NCBI RefSeq assembly: GCF_048418805.1
Contig: NC_132783.1
Coordinates: 106,047,279-106,111,278 of the forward strand
Length of the DNA: 64,000 nucleotides
From: Vulpes vulpes
Lineage: Eukaryota; Chordata; Mammalia; Carnivora; Canidae
Direction: 5' to 3'
Below are positions 47,620 through 58,874 of the stretch, piece after piece. The notes below the pieces were generated by a model. The model saw only the letters and a list, made by a program, of their open reading frames with translations. It was not told the origin of the DNA and searched no databases. Position 1 is the first letter of the stretch. The number at the start of each line of letters is the position of its first letter. Position numbers and translations under genes: made by a program.

Positions 47620-48730
47620 TATCTAACCTACAGACTTCATTCAGATTTTACCAATTGTCTTAGTAATAATATTTGCAACAAAAGAATATCCAGGACAACA
47701 CTCTGCATTCAGTTGTCATGTCACTTCAGTCTCCTTTAATCTAAGTAGTTACTGAGTCTTTATATTTCAAGACCTTGATATTTTTATTTATTTATTTTTT
47801 AATTTTTATTTATTTATGATAGTCACAGAGAGAGAGAGAGAGAGGCAGAGATACAGGCAGAGGGAGAAGCAGGCTCCATGCACCGGGAGCCTGACTTGGG
47901 ATTCGATCCCAGGTCTCCAGGATCGCGCCCTGGGCCAAAGGCAGGCGCCAAACCGCTGCGCCACCCAGGGATCCCAAGACCTTGATATTTTTAAAGAGTA
48001 CAGTTAATCATTTGTAGAATGTCCCTCAATTTGGATTTCTGTAATGCTTCCTCATTATTATATTCATGCTATGGATTGTTGGCAAGAGAACCTCCCAAGG
48101 GGATGTAAAGTTCTTAAAACATGGTATCAGGAGGTATATGCTACTGATTAGTCTCATAACTGGAGCTAGTTGGTTAAAGTGGTGTCTGACAGGATTCTCT
48201 ACTGCGAAGTTAGTTATTTTATCCTTTGTAATTGATAAGTCTCTTATGAGGAGATAAATACATGTAATACATATATATATATATAAATATGCTATTATTC
48301 CTTAAACTTTCAACCATTGGTTTTTATTCTATGAATAGTTCTTGTCTGAATAAATTATTATTATTACAATGGCCAAATGATAACTTGCTAATTGTGAGAT
48401 TTCTCTTTCATTTAGTTATCTAGTTAATTACATCAATTTGGATTAATGGGTTCATGTTATTCAATAAGTTAAAATCCTTTACAATCATTCTTTATTTAGA
48501 TGTTCAAATTATCCAAGATTTGGCTAGTAAGTTGTCTCTTGCTCCTATGTCTTTTGAAAACATCAATCACTGAGTAAATCGTCACTTTTTGCTACATAAT
48601 ATTCCAGGTTCATCTTGTACTTTTTGTATCTGGAATCAGGTATTACTTTAAAGAGTCCTGATTTGATCCTTTTAGTGGAAAATGGTATTTAGAAATCAAG
48701 GCAAGGACTATGTTTTGAAATATCAATAGT
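47620..48730. mobile_element. Old LINE-type remnant split by a young SINEC_Cf
   Basis: A diverged copy of a common mammalian repeat: ccaattgtcttagtaataat, gttgtcatgtcacttcagtc, gaatgtccctcaatttggat, ggtggtgtctgacaggattc (with one base change), tccaggttcatcttgtactt and cttttagtggaaaatggtat keep consensus order. I believe it is an old L1 3' UTR, but I cannot fix the strand. Confidence 0.6.
47786..47975 (-). mobile_element. Very young SINEC_Cf, candidate polymorphic
   Basis: Reverse-strand SINEC_Cf with essentially no visible decay: head at the right reads gggatccctgggtggcgcag, the B-box part and the gtgcatggagcctgcttctc segment are intact, and the tail side (TTTATTTATTTTTTAATTTT) is clean. A perfect 17-bp TSD aagaccttgatattttt lies at 47769-47785 and 47976-47992. 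It is the least diverged SINE in the window. Confidence 0.97.
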
Positions 48731-48819
48731 CAGACTTAGTAAGAGATTCCATATTGGAAATCAAATGATCCTTTCTCAATCTTCATCACACATGCCTCAG
48801 CAGGAGTGTGTGACTTAAT

Positions 48820-48960
48820 GATTCACTCACTTGAAATATCCTCCTTACCTAGCTTCATACACAACATTTTCTGAGTTCTCTTTTGACTTCACCAGTGTTC
48901 CTTCTATGTCTCCTTTGAAGGTTCCTCCTCATTTTCTGACCTTTGTTTCCTGGATCACAC
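48820..48960 (+). mobile_element. Possible L2 fragment
   Basis: tctgagttctcttttgactt and ctcctttgaaggttcctcct resemble L2 3' coding sequence. Weak. Confidence 0.35.
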
Positions 48961-49022
48961 TAAGAAAATTCTTAGAGCTCTAAGTATACATAGTTCCCAG
49001 AGAATCTCACATGGGAAGTATT

Positions 49023-49240
49023 ATATAGCATGATTCTGGAAGTCAGTCTGCCTGAATTGCATTCCAACTGCACTACTTACCAAGTGTTATTATATGGAAG
49101 ATACATAACCTCATGTGCTTCAGCATCCTCATACATAAAATGGAAATATTAATATTGTGCCTACCTTGTAAGGTTTTTCTGAGAATCAAGACTATTTCTG
49201 GTCCATAATAAATTCTATGTATCATCATGTCCCACATTTT
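49023..49240 (+). mobile_element. MIR
   Basis: Sense MIR: ggaagtcagtctgcctgaat, actgcactacttaccaagtg, gcttcagcatcctcatacat, aaaatggaaatattaatatt, taccttgtaaggtttttctg. Confidence 0.8.
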
Positions 49241-49399
49241 AAATACCATCTTTGTACTCTCCAGCATCAACTTCCCCTACACTCAGAAATATTTCATCCA
49301 TCTGGTTGTATAATAGTGACTGGGTATCTACTAAACATTTCAAAATTAACATATGCAGTACCAAATACTTAACTTTACCCATAAGATCTCATACCTATT

Positions 49400-50385
49400 G
49401 TTTTCCCAGTCCTCCCCATCTCAGAAAATAAGAGCCAGAAAGATCCATTTAAAACCAGAAATCATATTACCTCTCTATTCAAGACACTCCAAAGGCCCAC
49501 CTTATTATTAAAAACTAAACCTAAGCTGCTTACCATGACATATGGGACCAATACAGCTTTGCCTCAGATACCTCCACCCAGCCTCACATCTCCTCTTTGC
49601 CTCCTGATTCACTTAGCACCTCAGAACTCTGTTTTCCCCCTGTCTGAAGCTCTCTCTTCCTGTCCAGATCCAAAGTCTCACTTGCTCACAGTCTATTAAT
49701 CCAGCTTCTCTAGGAAAACAGAACTAATAGGATGTATATACAATATATACAAATTGCTGACTCAAGACCCAGGAAGAGCCAATATTTCATTTGAGTCTGA
49801 AGGCAAAAACAAAACAAAAACAGGTCCTGGATCAAAAGCAATTAGGCATGAGGAATTTCCCCCCCACCCATGGAAAAGTCAGCTTTTTGTTTTATTCAGG
49901 CCTTCAACTGATTGAATGAGGCCCACCAACATTAGGGAAGGCAATCTGCTTACTCGGCCTATTAATTCAAATATTAATCTCACCCAAAAATATTCTCACA
50001 GAAGCATCCAAAATGATGTTTCACCATGTATCTAGGCACCCCATGGCCCAGTCATGTTGACACGTAAAATTAATCATCACACAGTCTTTCATAGTTTTGC
50101 TGAAATATTCGATCAGATAGGACATCTCTAGTGATTCACATAAAGTCACAACCATATTCTGTCTCTATATCCTTTGCTCTAATTTTTCTTTCTAGCACTT
50201 GTCACCAACTGATACACTGTATATGTGTCCTCTGTTCCTCTTCCCTCCTACCCCCTACCCCAATACATATGATTAAAAGCTCCATGAAAGCATGGACTGT
50301 TTTATTCATTGCTTTATTTCTAGTGCTTAGAACAAAGAAGAAATCATTAAAAACTTGCTCTTTGAATAGATGAATACCTTCCTCA
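49400..50385 (+). mobile_element. L2 (LINE-2) 3' region, interrupted
   Basis: Sense L2: caagacactccaaaggccca, aacctaagctgcttaccatg, ctgaagctctctcttcctgt up to about 49690, then from about 50083 gattcacataaagtcacaac, ttctagcacttgtcaccaac, aaagctccatgaaagcatgg, actgttttattcattgcttt, ctagtgcttagaacaaagaa. The interruption is a separate element with its own 8-bp duplication. Confidence 0.85.
49695..50079. mobile_element. Ancient repeat inserted in L2, family not assigned
   Basis: Begins attaatccagcttctctagg and ends with cagtcatgttgacacgtaaa and attaatcatca. It contains attcaggccttcaactgatt and tgaggcccaccaacattagg, which I remember from a common mammalian repeat. The L2 word cacagtct occurs on both sides (49687-49694 and 50080-50087), an 8-bp TSD. 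That length suits a DNA transposon of the hAT kind, but I cannot confirm terminal inverted repeats. Confidence 0.6.
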
Positions 50386-52012
50386 CCTGCCATATTATTT
50401 AAAAGGTAAACTAGCTTGTTCTTTTATCACAAATAGGAGTAATAACCACAAAATTTAGTCATCTGTGTGTGATAACCTAGAGACAACCTCTGTAAGGCAG
50501 CCACTGGTGACATGTGGAAATTGCTTTTTGTTTTCGAATATACACATTATGTGAATTATTATCATCACTCTTAAAAAATAGATGCTTACTTCTCAGTATT
50601 CACCAAGGTAGAAACAAAATCTTTTGATGAGCTTTTAAGAGATTACTAAATTCAGCATAATTGTGAGAATCATAGAAGTAATGATTTTTATCTTAAAGCT
50701 TTTGCTCATTTAAAAATATAGTTAAATTTCTTAACTGCTCAAATAATAATTTACACCAGATAATTGTCAATTGAAAAGTTGTGATGACTACATTTCTGAG
50801 TTAAAATAAGCTAGCACAGTGATCAGTTGACAAAAAGTATATATAATGTGCCTTCAACTCTGATTTCATGTTGTTTATCCTGACAACCATCTCCATTCTG
50901 CTGCCTAGACTCATTTTATAGATAAAAGAAAAACATTTTTCTTTTCCATTTTCCTTTTCCCAGTTGCCCTCTTTCTCTTATTTGATCTCATTTCTATTTT
51001 TGACTTCTGTTAGGAAATGGAATTTTCTGTATTCAATCTATAATACCCTGTATCTTCGTCAATTTTGCTTCAATGATACACAAATCTAGAAACTGATAAC
51101 TGCAGCCTGTCAGAAGGCATTTCTATAATAAGGCAGAAATTTCGTTGATTCATTTTTATGGGAGTTTCCTAATGAATTTTTTAAGCATATATTTTTTTTC
51201 ATTCTTAGCATCAAAGTCTATTATTTTCATAAGCAGTTTTGGGAATGGTATATCCACATGTGAAATTTTGATAACATCCTTTATTATGTTCTTAACAAAT
51301 GTAGAGCTCAATTATTTCAAATCTGTTCAATTAATGCTCTACTGCTTTTTCACGCTGGTCAGTCAGTCTTCTAAGCTCTTTGCAGAAATAACAGGAGCTT
51401 AAACCACATAATACTTGGTGTTTGAGGAGGGGATATGCTTTGAAAGGCTCAATTCTCTAAGCAAAGTAGTTCTGTGAAAACTGTTTTCATTTCCTTGATG
51501 ATAATCCATCAATTTCTACAGTCCTTAAAATAATATAAAGTAGTTAAGCCATGGGGTTTCAAGCCTTACCTACCACTGGAAGTAAGCTTAAGTCCTGTTT
51601 GGAAAGATGTAAAAACATTTTTACACAAAGAAAAATTAATAACCTCAAGCATTTGGATAAGGACAAAATAATCCATATACTCTAATGTTTTGGTTTACTT
51701 GGGGAGCTTTCAAAAGCGTCAAGAAAGGAAAAAAAAACAAATATCTCAAAGATACTTTGAAAGGAAAATCCTAGAAATTAAATCTATTTCCCCCAGTGAC
51801 ATATGTATTCAATTATTGTAAAGACAGTTTCAAAGAATCAGAATCAAAATAGAGTGTCCCAGCAAAACGATTCCAAAGAAAAGTTCTTGGTTTGATATTT
51901 ATAGAAATGATTCAAGAAGGTAGGAAAAGAAGTTGTGATTCTCTTATCATTTCTTAGAAATTTTAACAAAAGTGTGTTTTAAGGCAGCAATAATGACAAG
52001 CTCATACAACAG
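50386..52012. other. No recognised gene or repeat
   Basis: 1.6 kb AT-rich sequence. An 85-codon frame at 51145-51402 (+) has a hydrophobic, low-complexity product without a recognised motif. Confidence 0.5.
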
Positions 52013-52220
52013 AGGCAAAGGTCAGCAACCTATAGTCCTGGATCAAATCCAGCTAAAGACATGCTATGGAATGGTCTTTACATTTTTAAAGGGCTGTTTA
52101 AAAAAAAAAAAGAAAGAAAGAAAGAAAAGAAGAGGATTATGCAAAAGATACTGTATGTAGACAGCAAATGCTAAAATATTTATTACCAGACACTATACAG
52201 AAAAAGTTTGCTGTTCCCTG
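52013..52220 (-). mobile_element. Non-autonomous hAT element, same family as 58449-61573
   Basis: Left end aggtcagcaacctatagtcc with ggatcaaatccagctaaaga; right end taaaatatttattaccagac with cagaaaaagtttgctgttcc ctg. These are the same termini as the long hAT relic at 58449-61573, in the opposite orientation, with the transposase region missing. A (GAAA)n at 52098-52135 has grown in an A-run inside it. Confidence 0.75.
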
Positions 52221-53228
52221 TTCTGAAGTATAAACTTATATTTATTATTTCTCTTTTCCTTACTAGGAAAGCAGCAAATTAGGACAAGAGAGCTAGAACC
52301 AAGAGAAAGTGAAAATGCCATATCTACCACAGAAATTATCCAAGAATATTGATTAAATGCAGAGATGTCCTGGAGCTGGCAACAGTGGTTTCCAAGAATC
52401 AATTATTACATTTTCAGGAATTTTTTGAGTTAGTTGGTAAACTGTTGATAGTTTGAAATCAGCCATTTGTGAGGGTATCTAAGCCCACAGAAATTAGAAA
52501 GTACTACAAAAGGACTTTTGTGATGCGTTATTTATTTTTGTCTGTTTTCTAACATACCAGTGACTAAAGAAGATATTCTTTACATGAATTTTAAAGTAAG
52601 ATTTCTGTCAAAGAATCCCAGAGTTGAAATTATCCTGCTCAACCCTTTATATATTTCTAATGAAGTGGCCCTTTGCTTTTTGCATACAATTCTTGTGACT
52701 AAGAACTTGTATTTTGTCAAGTTGCCCATTCCGTTTAGGATTATATGACTGCCACCACAGACTAGAACTTCTATAGTACTACTGACTGAAATTCTTCAGT
52801 TATAAAGTATGAACTCTAGAAGAAATATAACAAGCAGTCCTTTAAAAGCTTACCTATGTATATATGTTTTGTACCTGCATTTGGTTTTTCCAGGGATAGA
52901 AACCAAAGGAAAACTGGAAAGCAGAGAGGATAGCAAATGAGCTAACTCCACAGAAGATGTAGAGTGTTTCTGCTCTCATAACCAAGGCCAAGGACTTTGG
53001 ATTTAATGACCATGATGACACAGAAGAAGAAATATTATCACACAGATTCTCAGATGAAGGCAGGTCATTTAAATAGTTACTAAATCAGTAAAGTGCTATT
53101 AAATGAGTTACTACCCCACAAATGACACGAGGAGGTGAGAAGGAAATTTAAGGTTGAATTCTGATGAAAAATAAAGTCTTTCTTGAAAATTCATAGGCCA
53201 CAAGTTCAGACTTAAGCTACTTACTTGA
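52221..53228. other. No recognised feature
   Basis: AT-rich sequence. No repeat family or exon recognised. Confidence 0.5.
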
Positions 53229-54084
53229 CAATTTACACATTTAATGCAACCCCTATCAAAATACCACCAGCATTTTTCACAGAGCTAGAACAAACTCTTA
53301 AAATTTATATGAAACCACAAATAGCCAAAGTAATCCTGAAAAAGAAAAGTAAAGCTGGAGGCATCACAATTCCAAACTTAAGCTATATTACAAAACTGTA
53401 ATCATCAAGACAATATGGTACTGGCACAAAACTAGACACATAGATCAATGGAACAGAATAGAAAACCCAAAAATGGACCCACAACTATATGTGGAATAAA
53501 TTTTTGACAAAGCAGGAAAAAGTTTCCAATGGAAAAAAGTCTCTTCAACAAATGGTGATGGGAAAACTGGATAGCAACATGCAGAAGAATGAAACTGGAC
53601 CATTTTCTTATACCATATACAAAAAACAAATTCAAAATGAACAAATGACCTAAGTGTGAGGGAAGAATCCATCAAAATTCTAAAGGAGAATGCAGGCAGC
53701 AACCTCTTTGACCTTGGCTAATAGCAATTTCTTACTAGACACATCATCAGGGGCAAAGGAAACAAAAGCAAAAATGAACTATTAGGACCTCATCAAGATA
53801 AAAAGCTTCTTCACAGCAAAGGAAACAATCAACAAAAGTAAAAGGTAGCCTACAGAATGGGAGAAAATATATGCAAATGACATATCTAATAAAGGGTTAG
53901 TATCCAAAATCTATAATGAACTTATTAAACTCAACACCCAAAAAACAAAAATTCAGTTAAGAAATGGGCAGAAGACATGAACAGGCATTTTTCCAAAGAA
54001 GACATCCAGATAGCTAACGGACACATGAAAAGGCACTCAACATCACTCATCATCAGGGAAACACAAATCAAAATCACAATGAGA

Positions 54085-54255
54085 GGGGATCTCTGGGTAG
54101 CTCAGCAGTTTAGCACCTGCCTTCAGCCCAGGGCATGATACTGAAGTCCCGGGATCGAGTCCCACATCGGGCTCCCTTCATAGATCCTGCTTCTCCCTCT
54201 ACCTGTGTCTCTGCCTCTCTCTCTGTCTCTCATGAATAAATAAAATCTTTTAAAA
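54085..54255 (+). mobile_element. SINEC_Cf inserted in canid L1
   Basis: Sense SINE, head ggggatctctgggtagctca, gagtcccacatcgggctccc, tail ATGAATAAATAAAATC. The L1 words aaaatcacaatgaga before and aaaatcacaatcaca after act as the approximate TSD, and the L1 continues with cacctcacacctgtcagaat. Confidence 0.93.
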
Positions 54256-54629
54256 AAATCACAATCACAATCACCTCACACCTGTCAGAATGGCTAAAAT
54301 TAACAACACAGGAGACAACTGGAGTTGAACAGAGGAGACAACAGGTGTTGGTGAGGATGTGGAGAAAGGAGAACTCTCTTGCACTGTTGATGGGAATGCA
54401 AACTGGTACAGCCACTCTGGAGAACAGCATGGTGGTTCCTGAGGAAGTCAAAAATAGAACTACCATATAATATAACAGTCGCACTATTAAGTATTTACCC
54501 AAAGAACACAAAAATACACATTCAAAGGAGTACATGCACTCTGATGTTTATAGCAGCAATGTCCACAAAAGCCAAACTATGGAAAGAGCCCAAGTACCCA
54601 TCAACTGAAGAATGGATAAAGAAGATATA

Positions 54630-54632
54630 GTG

Positions 54633-54675
<43 letters not shown>

Positions 54676-54710
54676 GTATATATATATACATACATATATG
54701 TATATATATA
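54630..54710. repeat. (TA)n(CA)n(TA)n compound microsatellite in the L1
   Basis: Pure TA, then CA, then TA/TACA units between aagatatag and atggaatac. A short alternating tract exists at this place in L1 3' sequence generally; here it has expanded to about 80 bp. Confidence 0.93.
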
Positions 54711-55147
54711 ATGGAATACTACTCAGCCATCTAAAAGAATTAAATTTTGCCATTTGCAATGATGTGGATGGAGCTAGAGTGTATTATGCTAAACAAAATA
54801 AGTCAATCTGAGAAAGACAAATATCATGATTTCAGTCAATGTGAAATTTAAAAAACAAAATGGATGAACATATGGGAGGGGAGAAGAGAAAGAGAGAGGG
54901 AAACAAATCATGAGAGACTCCTAACAATAGAGAACAAACGGTTGATGGAGGAAGGTGGATGGGGGACAGGTTAGATGAGTAACAGGTATTAAGGAGGGCA
55001 CTTGTTATGATATGCACTGGGTGTTATATGTAAATGATGATGCACCACTTAACTCCTGAAGCCAATACTGTACTGTTTGTCAGCTAACTAGAATATAAAT
55101 TAAAAAAAAACAAAAAAACAAAAAAAACAAAAAAAACAAACATTTGT

Positions 55148-55351
55148 GGGCAGCCACGGTGGCTCAGCGGTTTAGCATCGTCTTCAGTCTGTGGCCTAAT
55201 CCTGGAGAGCCAGGATCGAGTCTCACGTCAGGCTCCCTGCACAGAGCCTGCTTCTCCCTCTGCCTGTGTCTCTGCCTCTCTCTGTGTGTGTGTCTCTCAT
55301 GAATAAATAAATAAAAATCTTTACAAAATAAAATTTAAAAAATTTTAAAAA
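55148..55351 (+). mobile_element. SINEC_Cf next to the L1 tail
   Basis: Sense SINE, head gggcagccacggtggctcag, gagtctcacgtcaggctccc, tail AATAAATAAATAAAAATC. The short words acatttg before and ccatttg after are the only TSD trace. Confidence 0.92.
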
Positions 55352-55379
55352 CCCATTTGCTTGATATGGACCCTACCTA

Positions 55380-56130
55380 GATGAAATATTAACATCAGAG
55401 GGACAATGATAATCATTAAAGGTATTTGACAGAAGCAAATGCAAATCTCCTTAAAAGATAACCAGAGATAAAGGCCTTCTAACAATAAGACTACATGTAG
55501 AACACAAAGTTGCAGAAAAGTCAAGGAAACGACAGACCATAAAGAAAGTAGATTCAAAAAAAAAAAAAAAAGAAAGTAGATTCAATATAATTTTTTAAAA
55601 GTAGAACAAAAAAGGCAGAATTCTGGCAAAATTGAAAAAAAATACAAACAAGCTTCTGGAAATGAAATCACTGTAAACATATTTAGTAAACTGTATAGGT
55701 AAAAAAAAATTTTTTTTAATTAACTAGGAGTAAGCACACTTAAATAGAACACTTGAAAGAAAAGTTAAGAATGTAGAGGATAAAATGAGAAGGTCTAATA
55801 CATCCTTAATAGGAGTATACAAATAATAGAATCCAAAGAATGGAGAAAGGTGATATACTGAAAATTCCAAATGAGAATTTCTCATAATTGAATAAATGCA
55901 ATCCTTAGCCTGAGAAAACATACAGAATACAATAGAAAAAAAAGTAAAACAAAATCCACAGTTAGAGATATTGAATATAAAGACAAAAAACAAGTCTTAA
56001 AAGTGGCCAAACAGAAAGAAACAGACCCCCCCCCCAAAAAAAGACAACTATACCTTCCAGTAGCAACAATGAAGTCCAGTAATATTAAAGTATTAAAATA
56101 AATTATGGATAATTATTACTATTAACTGCT
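55380..56130 (+). mobile_element. Old LINE (L1M or HAL1) ORF1-region fragment
   Basis: Recognised mainly by cttgaaagaaaagttaagaa, gtagaggataaaatgagaag and gtctaatacatccttaatag, the order of an old L1 ORF1 region. Frames are broken. It contains the direct-repeat/poly(A) scar at 55541-55583. Confidence 0.6.
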
Positions 56131-56579
56131 ATTCCAGAATAAGAAAAAAATACTTTATTGCTAAAAATACTAACCATCATCTGAGCATTCAGGGAATCAA
56201 AATCTTTTTGCTGGTGGAGGGTCTTACCTTGATTTTGACAGCTGCTGACTGGTCAGGGTGGTGTTTGCTGAAAGCTGGATGGCTGTGCCAATTTCTTAAA
56301 ATAAGACAACAATGAAATTTGTCACTTCAATTGACTGTTCCTTTCACAAACCATTTCTCTGTAGTATGCAATGTTGTTTGATAGCACTTACCCATAGTAG
56401 AACTTCATTCAAAATTGGAGTCCATTCTCTCAAACTGTCCATGCCTTAACAGTTTATACACACATTAATCTCATTGTACATCTCCATCAGAGCTCTTGGG
56501 TGGCCTGGTACATTATCTCTGAGCAGTTATTTGGGAAAGAATCTTTTCTTATGAGAAGTGGATCTCAAAAGTGGGTTTA

Positions 56580-56758
56580 TTTTTTTATTTTTTTTTAAGA
56601 TTTTATTTGTTTATTCTTGAGAGCCAGAGAGAGAGAGAGAGGCAGAGGGAGAAGCAGGCTTCCTATAGGGAGCCCGATGTGGGACTCAATCCCACGACCC
56701 CAGGATCATGCCCTGAGCCAAAGGCAGACATTCAATCACTGAGTCACCCAGTCATCCC
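56580..56758 (-). mobile_element. SINEC_Cf-type SINE inserted in the Tigger1 transposase
   Basis: Reverse SINE with T-run, TTTATTTGTTTATTCTTGAG, (GA)n, ggcttcctatagggagcccg and a reverse-read head. Perfect 16-bp TSD ctcaaaagtgggttta at 56564-56579 and 56759-56774; the duplicated bases belong to Tigger1. Confidence 0.95.
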
Positions 56759-57497
56759 TCAAAAGTGGGTTTAAAATACTGAGTAAACCATGTTGTTAAT
56801 GGATGTGCTGTTATCCAGGCTTTGTTGTTTGATTTATAGAATATAAGCAAAGTAGATTTAGCATAATTCTTAAGAGCCCCACAATTTTCAGAATGGTAAA
56901 TGAGCAGTGGCCCCAACTTAAAGTCACTCACTTCATTAGCACCTAACAAAAGAGTCGGCCCCCTCTTTGAAGGTCTGAAGCCAGGCACTGACTTCTCTCT
57001 AGCTATGAAAGTCCTAGATAGCATTTTCTTCCATTATAAGGCTGTTTCATGTACATTGAAAAATCTGCTGTTTAATATAGTCACATTTGTGAATTATCTA
57101 AGCTAGGTCTTCTGGATAACTTGCTGCAGCTTCTACATCAGCACTTGCTGCTTCTCCCTGCATTTTGTGTTATGGAGATGGCTCCTTTCTTTAAACCTCA
57201 TGAACCAACCTCTGCTAGCTTCAAACTTTTCTTCTGCAGCTTCCTCACCTCCCTTAGCTTTCAGAGAACTGAAGAGTTAGGGCCTTTCTCTCACTTATTC
57301 TTTGGTCTAAGGGAATGTTGTGACTAGTGTGATCTTCTATCCAGGTCACTAAAACTTTCTTCAGAATAGCAATAATAATAAAGCTGTTTTTCTTTCTTAT
57401 CATTTGTGTGTTCACCAAAGTAGCACTTTTAATTTTCTTCTAAAATTTTTCCTTTCTATTCACAACTTGGGAAGCTCTTTGGCTTGCAGAAGAACAC
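56759..57497 (-). pseudogene. Tigger1 transposase pseudogene, partial
   Basis: The reverse strand still encodes a 90-codon open stretch (57024 down to 56752) that includes RTFIAREKS, LLLGANEVSDFKL, LIYHSENCGALKNYAKST and TTWFTQYFKPT. These are characteristic of the Tigger1 (pogo-like) transposase around the DDE catalytic region. Upstream frames toward 57497 are broken but follow the N-terminal DNA-binding half. The frame ends where the SINE entered, just after FKPT, and the part with the second catalytic Asp lies beyond it. The protein would have bound the transposon ends and cut DNA in the nucleus; this copy is dead. Confidence 0.92.
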
Positions 57498-57596
57498 CCT
57501 TTTTCTACATCCTCACATGGTCTTTTTCAGTGTATGCATACTAATGGACTAGACTTGGCCCAGAACACCCAATGCCATTTACAAAAGGAAAACTCA

Positions 57597-57940
57597 GGGA
57601 GCCTGGGTGGCTCAATCAATTGAGTGTCCCACTGTTGATCTTGGCTCAGGTCCTGATTTCACAGTCGAGAGTATGAGCCCCACACTGGGCTCCACGCTGG
57701 ATGTGGAGCCTCCTTAAAAATAAATAAATAAATTGGGGATGTCTGGGTGGCTCAGCAGTTAAGCATCTGCCTTTGACTCAGTGCGTGATTCTGGAGTCCC
57801 AGGATCAAGTCCCACATCGGGCTCCCTGCATGGAGTCTGCTTCTCCCTCTGCTTATGTCTCTTCCTCTCTCTCTCTCTGTCTCTCTCATGAATAAATAAA
57901 ACCTTTTAAATAAATAAACAAACAAAAACAAAATAAAATA
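57597..57940 (+). mobile_element. Older CanSINE whose tail received a SINEC_Cf
   Basis: Outer element: head gggagcctgggtggctcaat, body, then aaaataaataaataaa at 57716-57732. The inner SINE starts at 57735 and A-rich outer tail continues after it. Outer TSD aaaaggaaaactca at about 57583-57596 resembles aaaaggaaaagaaagactca at about 57941-57960. Confidence 0.85.
57735..57912 (+). mobile_element. SINEC_Cf in the A-tail of an older SINE
   Basis: Sense SINE, head ggggatgtctgggtggctca, gtcccacatcgggctccctg, CT region, ATGAATAAATAAAACC tail. Inserted in the A-rich end of the preceding SINE, a preferred target for L1-mediated insertion. Confidence 0.92.
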
Positions 57941-57959
57941 AAAGGAAAAGAAAGACTCA

Positions 57960-58448
57960 TGCAACCATATAAAGAAGATACTTGAAAAATAAGGGTCAGA
58001 AAAGAAAACCAGCCATTAGAGAGAAAAGTGTAATACCATTAGTATAGTCCAGTAAGGCAAATGTATCTCTGAGAAAAATGATTTCCAGAATGGTGGAAAA
58101 TGGAAGCTGAGATGTTTGTTCAGGAACACCTGGATGCTGACCTTACTACTCTTCCTTATATGATAATATGGATCTAATGACATGGAGCTTATACAGGGGA
58201 ACTGGATGTGTCTATTTATTTCCATAAATTAAAATGCCTAGTTGTGTGTGCTCATTTTATGGGAGGGTTCATAAAAGCAGAAAGTCAAAAAGGCCTGCAG
58301 CTTGGCAATCACTAAATTTTCCAAATCCAGCTAACCCCACCTCCTCTCCTACCCCACTGCCCCTCCATGCTTGTACATACCTTCCAGTCCACATGAATCA
58401 GGATATGCTCATACAGTTTAATATAGGTGTTAAAAATATCAAACATAG
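57960..58448. other. No recognised feature
   Basis: Single-copy-looking sequence between the SINE pair and the hAT relic. Frames at 58016-58225 (-) and 58234-58473 (+) have no recognised motif. Confidence 0.5.
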
Positions 58449-58663
58449 CAAGTGTCAACAACATTTTCTGTAAAAGCCCAGATAATAAATATTTTAGGTT
58501 TTCGGAACCAAAAGGCAAAATCAAGAACATTATGTAGATAGTAACATAATAAGAGAAAAAAAAATCTGCATTTTTTTTTAGAAAATTCAAAATAGAAAAG
58601 TCATTGAGTATATTTTTTATAATAGAGGTCTAAAAAAGAAAAGAATAGAATTCTTTTTTTATG

Positions 58664-58874
58664 GAGCACCTGGGTGGCTCAGTTGGTTAGGTATCTGGCT
58701 TGGGCTCATGTCATTATCTCTGAGTCCTGGAATAGAGCTCCACATTGGGCTCACTGCTCAGTAGGAAGTCTGATTATCCTTCTCCCTCTGCCATTCCCCC
58801 CACTTGTGCTCTCTCTCTTTTTGTATCTCTGTCAAATTAATTAATTAATTAATTTAAAAATCATTTTTAAAAAA
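58664..58874 (+). mobile_element. Older CanSINE with (TTAA)n inside the hAT relic
   Basis: Sense SINE, head gagcacctgggtggctcagt, CT-rich region, tail aattaattaattaatttaaa. Approximate TSD around ttttttatg on both sides. Confidence 0.9.

Larger units (their letters stand above)
53229..55137 (+). mobile_element. Canid LINE-1, 5'-truncated, disrupted
   Basis: Sense canid L1 starting inside ORF2 (tttaatgcaacccctatcaa), through tggtactggcacaaaactag, atcaatggaacagaatagaa, aaagcttcttcacagcaaag, gaaatgggcagaagacatga and aatactactcagccatctaa, to a 3' UTR with gggcacttgttatgatatgc and an (AAAAC)-rich tail near 55110-55137. ORF2 is only the C-terminal part and carries stops. A SINEC_Cf (54085-54255) interrupts it. 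Less decayed than the L1 at 5670-8085, more than the one at 32116. Confidence 0.92.
56140..57497 (-). mobile_element. Tigger1 DNA transposon relic (TcMar-Tigger)
   Basis: The window strand follows the reverse of the Tigger1 consensus: tttttgctggtggagggtct, ttcttaaaataagacaacaa, ctccatcagagctcttgggt, ttaagagccccacaattttc, gaaccaacctctgctagctt, ttctatccaggtcactaaaa, ttcacaacttgggaagctct. Around 56450 several hundred bases of the consensus are missing. The terminal inverted repeats were not found. A SINE interrupts it at 56580-56758. Confidence 0.92.
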
